Source: CAWCTB01 sp963798275
GTDB lineage: Bacteria; Acidobacteriota; Terriglobia; Terriglobales; Acidobacteriaceae
Length of the DNA: 64,000 bases
NCBI GenBank assembly: GCA_963798275.1
Contig: CAWCTB010000030.1
Location: forward strand, 196,337-260,336
Reading direction: 5' to 3'
In this document: piece after piece, positions 37,501 to 47,100 of the stretch
Layout of the letters: every line of letters starts with the position of its first letter
How positions within the stretch are numbered: position 1 is the first letter of the stretch
Notes under the pieces: model-generated
Database searches by the model: none
What the model saw: the letters and a program-made list of their open reading frames with translations, nothing else
Told to the model about the DNA's origin: nothing
Position numbers and translations under genes: made by a program

Positions 37501-40173
37501 GATCGAAGGTACGATATCGTAGTTCGCGGGCGAGATCGCTGATGGAAGGAAACAAACCGCGGGTAATCGCGATCATGCGGTCAAGCAAAACGCGGAAGGC
37601 TTCGTCCGCAGGTGACGGCATCGTCTCGATCCGCGCCAAGCGCCGCTGCAGCACGCCCATGATCGGCGCTACCTGCTGCTCCTCCCGCTGGTGCGACTTG
37701 TAGATCCACAGCAGGCTCTCTTCCAGTTCCGGCGAGCGCTCCAGCGTTGGTACTCCGTAGTGCGCCACCGCCCGCCACAACTCGCCCACAAATTCCGGCG
37801 GAACTCCGTCGCCGTGGGTATCGAGCATGCGCAGATAGGAAAACAGGTAGGCTTCGGTGCTGGGCTCTTCGGCGACGATCTGATCGGTCACCTTCGGATT
37901 TCTGCGGAACAGGGAGCACAGGTCCACGAAGATGTTGAGGATCTCGTCTTCCTGGCGGCGTGTTTCTTCCCTGTCCGACGGCCCGTCACCGAATTGGCTC
38001 CATTCTGCGAGCAGACGCGCCGTGCGCTCGCGATCGACATCGAAGCCCAGCATGAGCTGCCGCAATTCCTCCAGATTTTGCCGCCAGTGCGATGAGTGGT
38101 CCTGGGTCTCTGCCAGCGACGCGGCGGCGGCATCAAAGCTTACCCGCTCGGTCGCTCCCGTCACCTTGCGGTCCGCGGCAGGTTCGACCTGCACCAGCGG
38201 ATCCCCCGTATTTACCTGCACATTGGGGATGGCTAGAACCTGGCGAACTTTCCCCGGAAAGGGAGCCACCACCTGCATCTCCATTTTCATGGCTTCGAGC
38301 ACCGCGAGGCGCTCGCCCGTCGCAACCATGTCACCCGGCTTCACCGCAACCGATACCACCACCGCCGGCGAGGGAGCGCGCACCATGCCGCCATCGTCGC
38401 GATCGATGCGGTGCGACACGCCGTTCAATTCGATCCGGTAGCTCAGTCCTTGCTCCACCGACACCACATGGAAGCGCTGCCCGAAGACGGTAAGCCAGTT
38501 TTCGAACGGGCCCAGGCGCTCGATCTGGGCATCGATGCGCGCTCCATCCACCTCCACCCGGTATTTCTGCAGGCCAATGCGATAAACCTTGATCGAGTAC
38601 GAATGGTCCTTGTAGCGCAGTTCGACGGTGTGACCCACTTCGCTGCGCACCTGCGGGCGTCCGCGCAGGGCCGAAGCATAGAACTGCGCCTGCTCCACCT
38701 TGAGCTCACGGTCGTACGCCTCGATGGCGGCCTGCACTAAGGCCACATCGACGTGCTCTCGCGAAAGGTGCTGGCCTTTCGCCGCCAGGCGATCCAGCCA
38801 GCCGATGTCAACTTGTGCGTTCCGCACCTCCGCGCGGCCCAGCAGTTCGATCAGAAACGCGCGGTTGCTGGCTCCGCCCCGGATGACCACTACGCTGTCG
38901 CGCAGTACCCGTTGCAACCGTGCCAGCGCTTCCTCGCGGCTCTGGCCATAGGCGATGATCTTGGCGATCATCGAGTCGAACTCTGCCGGAACGACGTCGC
39001 CCTCCTCCACGCCGGTGTCGATGCGGACTCCCGGCCCCGTCAGCATCCGGAAGCGCTCGATCGCCCCGGGAGAAGGCGCAAACCCGTTGTCGGCATCTTC
39101 GGCGTTCAGCCGCACCTCAATGGCATGGCCCCTCGTCCGCGGCGGCTCTCCTTCCAGCCGCCCGCCGCGCGCAACGTGAATCTGCAGCTTCACCAGATCG
39201 AGGCCGGTCGTGCACTCGGTCACCGGATGCTCGACCTGCAAACGGGTGTTCATCTCCATGAACAAGAATTGCTGGCTCTCCCGTTGGTACAGGAACTCCA
39301 CCGTGCCCGCATTGTGATATCCGGCCACCTGGCTTAAGCGGACTGCCGCTTCCCGTAACGCCTGATCCTGTTCGGGGGAAAGCGCGGGCGAGGGCGCTTC
39401 TTCGAGGATCTTCTGATGCCGGCGCTGGATGGTGCAGTCGCGCACCCCCGCGGCCCACGTGGTGCCGTGGTGATCGGCAATGATCTGGACCTCGACGTGG
39501 CGTGCGCCAGTGACTAGTTGTTCCATGAAAACAGTGGGATCGCCAAAGGCCTTGAATGCCTCCGCGCGAGCGCCTTCAAGGGCCTTCTCCAGCTCATTCG
39601 CGGAATTGACGCGGCGGATGCCATGGCCCCCGCCGCCCGCTGTGGCCTTGATGAAAAGCGGATAGCCCAGGCGCTCGGCGTGATGCTGGGCGTCGCTGAA
39701 GGTTTCCACCGGCCCGCCGCTCCAGGGGGCAATTGGAATCTGTGCTTGCTCGGCCAGCAGCTTCGACGAAATCTTGTCGCCCAATCGGCGCATCACATCG
39801 CCATCGGGGCCGATGAACACGATGCCTAGGTTGCGGCAGAGGTCGGCAAACTGGGCATGCTCGGCCACAAAGCCCCATCCCACCCAGACTGCCTCAGCGC
39901 GCGCCGCCACCAACGCGCGCTCCAGGGTGCCGTAGTCGACGTAACTGTTCTTGAGATGGTTGCGTGTGGGGATCGATGACCTGCGCAGCCCCGAGATGCA
40001 CCGCCTCGTCCGCTTCGCGAACGAACATGGCGTGACGGTCAGGGTCGGTATAAAGCGCAATGGTGCACAGGCCCGCCGCGTGCTCCTGATTGAACTCGCG
40101 GGCCGCGTGGATGAAGCGCATCGCGGCTTCCCCGCGATTGACGATAGCAACTCGCTGAAATTCTGCTGAACAT
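34529..40173 (-). CDS. Single-chain acetyl-CoA (acyl-CoA) carboxylase, eukaryote-like multidomain type, two frameshifts
   Basis: A fused biotin-dependent carboxylase of about 1,880 residues should make malonyl-CoA or a related extender. The biotin carboxylase domain comes first (about 1-450; ATP-grasp, EMNTRLQVEHPVTE). The biotinyl domain has LEAMKMEMQV at about 627, and a central region resembles eukaryotic ACC (about 700-1180). The carboxyltransferase domain fills the C-terminal half (GIGGYDRIMGFNGQAQYF, ANLSGFDGSPESMRRLQLEYGAEIGRAVV). Bacteria normally split these functions among four proteins. Near the start, indels at about 40160 (AATTTC) and 39961 move MFSRIQRVAIVNRGEAAMRF and the next 65 residues out of the main frame; the true start is ATG 40173. 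It begins 45 bases after the megasynthase stop. Confidence 0.85.
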
Positions 40174-40217
40174 AGGCCACCCGTTCAACCTCCGTCACCG
40201 GCAATCCGGTGAGCTCA

Positions 40218-41163
40218 TCACGCGGTGACGGCTTCCGCCGACAAGGCGGCTTGCAGGGCTTTCAACGACTCCGCATCGACACCATCGGGGACCGCCGTCG
40301 TGCGGTAACCGCCCAAACGCACGTAGCGGTTGCCCGCCGCATCGACCACTTCCGCATCGAAGCTGTCCTGCTCCGGGTGCGGCGTTACCACCGCATACAG
40401 CCGGCCTTCCGCCAACTGCGGTGCGCGCAACCATGAGACCGTGCGCACCTGCTGCGGCAAGCCCATCCGGCTTTGCGCGCCCAGCTCCCACAGTCCGGCA
40501 GTCTGGAAGCACAACTCGATCAGTCGCGGAGCCATCAGCGTCGGCCGATCGGAGGGCTCATGATTGCCCGGCAACCCTGCGGCCATCTCGCCAATCATTC
40601 GCGTTCCGTCCCACCAGGCACGATCCAAAACCTGGTACGCGGGACCGTGGAAGTAGATGCGATAGATTTGCGCCGCTTGCACGATGGCTTCGGCCGACAA
40701 GCGCGGAGCCGCTCCCGTCACCGCTTCGGGCGGCTGTTTGCGCACTCGCACCCGCGCCGTGAAGTGTAGTCGTCTCTTGCGGTTCGGCCTGGTTCGGAAG
40801 TTTCCGCCGCCCGATCAACCGGCAATCTGCGACCAGCTTGTCGCCTTGCGGATAGAAGAAGGCCTGGACCGTCACCGTCCGCGGCTCGTCCCGGTAGAAC
40901 TTGAACGGAGCCAGGAAATTCACCTCTTCGATGGCCTCGATGTGCCAGCCGGGATGCACGCACAGTGCAGCTTCGGCGAACGCCTCGATGCCCATCACGC
41001 CGGGCAGCACCGGCGTGCCGTCGATGCGATGATCGTGCAGGAAGGGCTGCACCGTCGGATCGAGCGTCGTCTCCATCGTCAGGCCGCTGTAAAGCCCCAT
41101 CCCCGTGATCTTGCCAGTCATCGGCCCTTGTGCCGGCAGGCGTTCGGCAGCAGCTTCCAGCGC
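40218..41163 (-). CDS. Megasynthase segment: dehydratase (double-hotdog) domain
   Basis: The C-terminal domain removes water from the 3-hydroxyacyl chain. The first hotdog has the catalytic His in FLHDHRIDGTPVLPGVMGIEAFAEAA and then EEVNFLAPFKFYRDEPRTV. After a one-base break at about 40768 (LHFTARVRVRKQPPE) the second hotdog follows, with IYFHGPAYQVLDRAWWDGTRMIGEM. This matches the DH of PKS-like PUFA synthases. The protein ends at 40218 without a thioesterase, so release must occur by another enzyme or by transfer to CoA. Confidence 0.8.
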
Positions 41164-44100
41164 GCGTCGACATCCAGCCCTCCGGTCGCATCCCATTCGT
41201 TGAGCATCGCGCCCATGCGTCCGGCGACGACGACTTCTCCGCGCGTGCCTCCCGCCGTGAGTTCGCGGCGAATCAGCGGAACGCCCGCCTCGGGTGGCAG
41301 CATGTCGATGCCCGCCAGTTCCATCATCTTCGGAATCGAGCCGCGCGTCGCCATGCCGATGCCGCCCCACGCCGTCCAGTCGATGACGATGCCGCGGGTC
41401 AGCGGGCGGGTGCTGCGGAAGCTCGAGGTGTACTTGCACAGCAGGTCGTTGGCCGCGCTGTAGTCCGTCTGCCCTGCGTTGCCGAAGCGGCCCGCAATCG
41501 AGCTGAACGCCACCGTCGCCCCCAGCGGCATGCTGCCGATGGCGTGCAGCAGATTGAACCAGCCGTCAGCCTTTACGTCGAATACCAGGTCAAACTCACG
41601 CGCATCTTTATCGGGAAGGAAGTGGCTGCGCTCCAGGCCGGCGGCGTGCAGCAGGACATCGATCCGTCCTCTTTGCTGCCGCACCTGCTCGATGACCTTG
41701 GCCACGCCGTCTGCATCCGCGAGGTTGACGCTGAAGTAGTGCGCCGTCCCGCCTGCGGCTCGTACCGCATTGATCGCGGTAAGCGCTGCCTGCGCCCGCT
41801 CCAGAGCTGCGAGCTCCTTTTCCACGAGTGCGGGAGTGGCCCGCTCGCCCCGCGCCTGTATGCGTGCAAACAGATCGCGCTTCAGTCCGTCTTTGTCGCT
41901 CACGAAACGCTTCAGGTCGGGATTGTTTGCGTCCGGTTCGGGCACCAGATCAAGCAGGTAGAAGGTGCCACCGGAAGCTGACGCCAGGTCCGCAGTAATA
42001 GCCGAGACGATGCTCCCTGCCGCACCCGTGACGACGAACACGCTGCTTTCATCCAACGTCATGCCGGGCCGGCCATCGTCCGCGGGCTGCTCCCGCAGAC
42101 CAACCGTCCAGCGCAGTCCATTCTTGTAGCCGATCTCGACCGCGCCGGGATCGCGCAAGCTCTCTTCGATGAGGACATCGGCTACTTCTGAAGGCTTAGT
42201 ACCGCCCTCAAAATCCACCGCCTTGACCAGGGCCTCAGTGTGTTCGCGTTTGTAGGTCTTGGCAAAGCCAACGACCGCGCCGCCCATCGGCGCGACCGCT
42301 CCAGCTTCGTCATAGCCATGTTGCCCACCCAAGCCGTGTCACCGAAATGAGGAACGTCCCCGGCGCGGCGATCTGCTCATACAGAACGCGCATGGTCGCG
42401 TAGAGCAACTTAACGCGCACCCGCAGCCCTTCGTGCCAGGCACTCAGATCGATATCGCTGAGCGGTCCCTCGTTATCCAGCGCAGCCAGCCAGTACACGC
42501 CCTTCACCGGTCCGGCGGCCAGCCAGCCCTTAAGACACGCTGTGAGCGCATCTGCGTCCAGCGCCGGGTCGATCCGCAGCACTTCGGCACCGAGGCTCTG
42601 CAGCCGTTGCACAAGCACGTCGGCAACGCCATTCGTGTCCGGCATCACCACCACGCGGCTGCCCTCGCCGAGCGTCACGCCGGTCGGCTTGCACAAATCC
42701 AGTGGCGGACGCAGACTGGGCACAGGCACTCGCCGCGGAATGCTGGTCGGTCGCCTCAAAGCTGGCAGCAACGCGCTGCGTAGTCGCCTTCGGCGCCGGG
42801 GCCGCAGTCGCCGTCCCCGCTGTCTCGTCCGCATGACTCTTTGCCTCCGTGCCGGAGATTGCACCGATTGGTGCCGCCCCCGGCCGCCTGGTTTGCGCGA
42901 ATTGAATCACGTGTGCCAGCGTGGGGAAGTCGCGCAGCTTGAGGTTCTCGTCGCGCGGAATGTTGTACGCCGCTCGCACCGCGGCGAACATCTCCGCCTG
43001 CTTGACCGTGTCCACGCCGAGGTCAGCCTCCAGATCGAGGTCCAGGTCGAGCATGTCAGTCGGATAGCCCGTTTTCTCGGCCACGATCTGCAATATCTTC
43101 TCTTTGATGGAGTCGTAGGATTCTTCAGTTGCGCTCGGCGTGACCACGGCCGAAGGTGTGGGCGCAGCGGCCACTGCGACCGCCGCTGTTGGCTCCTCGA
43201 TCGGCGGGGCCGGCGAAGCCTCTCCCGCCAGATCGGGCCGCTTCTCATACACGAAGCGAATCACGTGCGCCAGCGTCGGGTAATCGCGCAGCTTGCGGTT
43301 TTCATCGCGCGGAATGTTGTAAATCTCGCGGATCGCCGCGAACATCTCCGCTTGCTTGACCGTGTCCACTCCAAGGTCCGCTTCCAGATCGAGGTCGAGG
43401 TCCAGCATGTCCTTGGGATAGCCGGTTTTCTCCACCATCAATTCGAGGATGCGCTCCTTCACTGACTCGCCCACGGTGCAGGTTTGGACGCAGGGGGCGC
43501 AGACACAGCCGCCGCCGCCGCATCAGTCGCTATCACCGAAGGCGCGGCAACCTCGGTCGCCGCCGTGGACGAAACAGTCTCCGCCAAATCCGGCCGCTTC
43601 TCATACACGAACCGGATCACGTGGGCCAATGTCGGATAATCGCGCAGCTTTCGGTTTTCATCGCGCGGGATATTGTAGATTTCGCGAATCGCCGCGAACA
43701 TCTCCGCTTGCTTGACCGTGTCTACTCCAAGGTCCGCTTCCAGATCGAGGTCGAGATCCAGCATGTCCTTGGGATAGCCGGTTTTCTCCACCATCAATTC
43801 GAGGATGCGCTCCTTCACTGACTCGCCCACGGATGCAGGTTTGGACGCAGAGGGCGCAGACACAGCCGCCGCCGCAGCTGTCGCAACAGGCGCAGTATCA
43901 GCTTCGGCAGCCGTAGGCGCGGATGGAGCGGCCACCGCCAAGTCCGGCCGCTTCTCATACACAAACCGGATCACGTGGGCCAGCGTCGGATAATCACGCA
44001 GCTTCCGATTTTCGTCGCGCGGAATGTTGTAGATCTCGCGAATCGCCGCGAACATCTCCGCTTGCTTGACCGTGTCCACCCCAAGGTCCGCTTCCAGATC

Positions 44101-47100
44101 AAGGTCGAGATCCAGCATGTCCTGCGGATAGCCCGTCTTCTCCGCGGCCAGCGCGAGGATTCGCTCCTTCACGTCGACTCCCGCTGGTTTTGCCGCTGCA
44201 GCAGCAGCGGCGGCTACCGGATTGGGCGCAACCGCCACAACTGGAGCGGCCACCTCGGCGTTCGCCGGGGCCTCAGCCACTGCGGACGAGGACGAAGTCC
44301 CAACCTCTGACAGGTCGGGACGTTTCTCATACACGAACCGAATCACATGCGCCAGCGTCGGATAATCTCGCAGCTTGCGGCTCTCGTCGCGCGGAATGTT
44401 GTACATCTCGCGAATGGCCGCGAAGATTTCCGCCTGCTTGACGGTATCCACGCCCAGATCGGCTTCCAGGTCCAGGTCGAGATCGAGCATGTCAGCCGGA
44501 TAACCCGTCTTCTCCACTGCCAGGGCCAGGATTCGTGTCTTCACCGAGCCACTCACTGCGGGTTGAGCCGGTTGCTTCATCGGCGGCGGCGCAACCGCAA
44601 CGGCCACACTTGTCTTGGCAGGCTCGACATACACCGCCGTCGCCGCCGGTTTCGCTTCAACCACTGGCGGTTTGGCTCAACCACTGCCGCCGCAGGAGCG
44701 GACAGCGGCGCCTGCGGTTTCGGACTCGGCATTGCAGCCTGCCGCGCCTCCTCGGCGACCGCAGCGACTCGCGCCTGCAACCCCTGATCGCGCACCCGCA
44801 GCGTGCGCTGCACCACTTCCAGCTCCGCCGTGGGATATCCCGCGATCCGGCTGAGCCAGCCATTCCACGTTGCCGCATCGGCGATGCGGTACGCGTAGCC
44901 CAACGCATCCGGACTGCGGCGGACACCGTCCTTCGTCTTCACCCAGCGCAACAGCGTCATGCTGATCTGCGAGCCGAATCCTGCGCCCAGACGCAACGCA
45001 TACTCCACCGGATAAGAGCCGCCCTTCGACAGGTTCAGCTCTCCCAGCTCCGGATCGATTTCCTTGAAGTTGGCCACCGGCGGTAGGCAGCCGGTCTCCA
45101 GCGCCTTCACCGCAACCACCTCTTCGATGCCGGTTCCCATTGCGTGACCGGTAAAGCCTTTGGTGTTGGCAATCACGATCTGGTCGGCGGCGTCGCCGAA
45201 GACCCGACGCAGCGCAAAGATTTCCGCCGAGGCGCTCCCGCCGCGCGCAGGCGTATAGGTTTCGTGAGAAACGAAAACCGTGTGCGGGGCGATCTCGCGC
45301 CGCGAAATGCCGCTGCGCGCTTCAGCGCTGGCCATCATGCTCTTCCATGACCTGGCCAATGTGCTGCACATCGAGGCGGCTGCCATGGAAAGCGCTGTTG
45401 GCCGTCACCGCACCCAACACTTCACAAATGGGCCGGATGCCGCGTTCGCGCGCGGCCTCGGCGCTCTCCACCACCAGCGCCGCCGCGCCCATGCCAACAA
45501 TCAGCCCGTGACGGCGCCGGTCGAACGGAATGGCGGCATCTTCCACCACTTCATCCGTAGCCGCTGCTCCGCTTGCTAAAAAGCCCGCGCCGAACCATTC
45601 CATCAGGTTGTCCGAGGAAACATCGTCGGCGGAAATAACGATCACGCGGCGGCACCGTCCGGCGCTGATCCAGTCCTCCGCCAGCGTCACGGCTTGTGAG
45701 GTACTGGCGCAGGCGGCGTTGATTTGCGTATTGGGACCACGCGCGCCGATGAACTGGGCAAATTGCGAATGTCCCATCGACAAAACCCGGAACAGGAAGC
45801 GCCGGTCCAGGACGAAGGGCTCCTTTCCCAGGATGGTGCGCAACTCGCCGATGCGCTGGTCGATCGCTTGCGCTACGGCGGAATGCCCATTGCCGTTTCC
45901 CTGGGCGCGCAGGCTTTCCAGGGTCGCCAACTGCTCGCGGCGGGCATGATCGGTGTAATAGCCGTGCATGTATTCGGCGAAAGCATCGTAGCCGGGGAAG
46001 GCCGATGCGAAGATCACGCCGGTATCGTCACGCAGCGCATCCGGCAGGCCCCAGCGGTCGGGCAACAATGTCCCGCGGGTCGTGGTCTTGTAGCGCATCA
46101 CCAGGGGAATACCGGCATCACGCAACGCCTCGAGGCCGGCCGCGATGGCCAGGCGGGTCGTGCGATCCAGTGCCTCCAGCCGATCTGCGGCGACACCAAA
46201 TTCTTTTTCGAGATCGAAAGCGCCTCCCCGGCCGGCCAACTTGATGACGTCGGCGACATCGTTGATGGACTCGAACGTCGCTCCTCCGTTGTCGCTCTTC
46301 ACCAGGCGTGTCACATGTTTATCAACCATGCCGCGGCGGAAGCGCTCGGGGATCAGGCCGATGAATTGTTCGCCCCGCAGGATGCGCGCCACGTTGCCAT
46401 CGTCGAAAATGTGCTCCGTTCCGGGCAGTCCCAATCCTGCCCCGGTGATCACCACCGGCTCGTTGGCTTGCGGAGGCTTCTGGCCGCGATAGATTTCCCA
46501 CCCACGCTCCAGAACATCGGCGAACCAGTGCCCAAGTTCGGCATAGTTATCGCCATTGGATGGCTTCTCCGAAACGGCGGTGGGCGGCGCAGAAGGTCTC
46601 TCCGGCATCGCTTCAGCGTCTGCCGGCAACGAACGACACCGTCGCAACTGCCTACCTCGGCCTCGCGTACAGCGTCGGCCGTCCCACGGCCCAATCCGGC
46701 CGCATACAGCCCGCACAATGCCTGGTTGAAGGCTGCAATGTCGCCAAGCTTGGGATGGTTGGTAAACAGCGAAACCACGTCGCCGTAATTGCCGAGGACG
46801 TCTTCGGCAAATCCCTGCAACGCTTTCTTGGGACCCACTTCGATGAAAACCCGCGCACCCGCACCGTAGAGCGTGCGCAAGCCCTTGACGAACTGCACCG
46901 GAGAAGCCACTTGCTGCGACAGCAGGTCCAGCATCTGTGGCACCACACCGGCTCCGGTGGGATAAAACTCGCCGTTGAAGTTGGCGACGATCGGCACCCG
47001 CGGCGATTGCAGATGCAGGCGCTCGAGCATGTGCCGCAGCGGCTCGGTGGCCGGAGCCACAATCGAAGTGTGGAAGGCGTGGCTGACCGGCAGCTCCACT

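Noticed and set aside
40174..40204. The longest-frame start of the carboxylase (TTG upstream, residues reading PVTEVERVAYVQQN)
   Set aside because: The conserved N-terminus (MFSRI, then QRVAIVNRGEAAMRF) lies in another frame starting at ATG 40173, so the longest-frame N-terminus is a frameshift artefact.
42890..44560. A CRISPR-like or satellite repeat array
   Set aside because: The 360-bp units are coding repeats of acyl-carrier domains in one frame, not short direct repeats with unique spacers.
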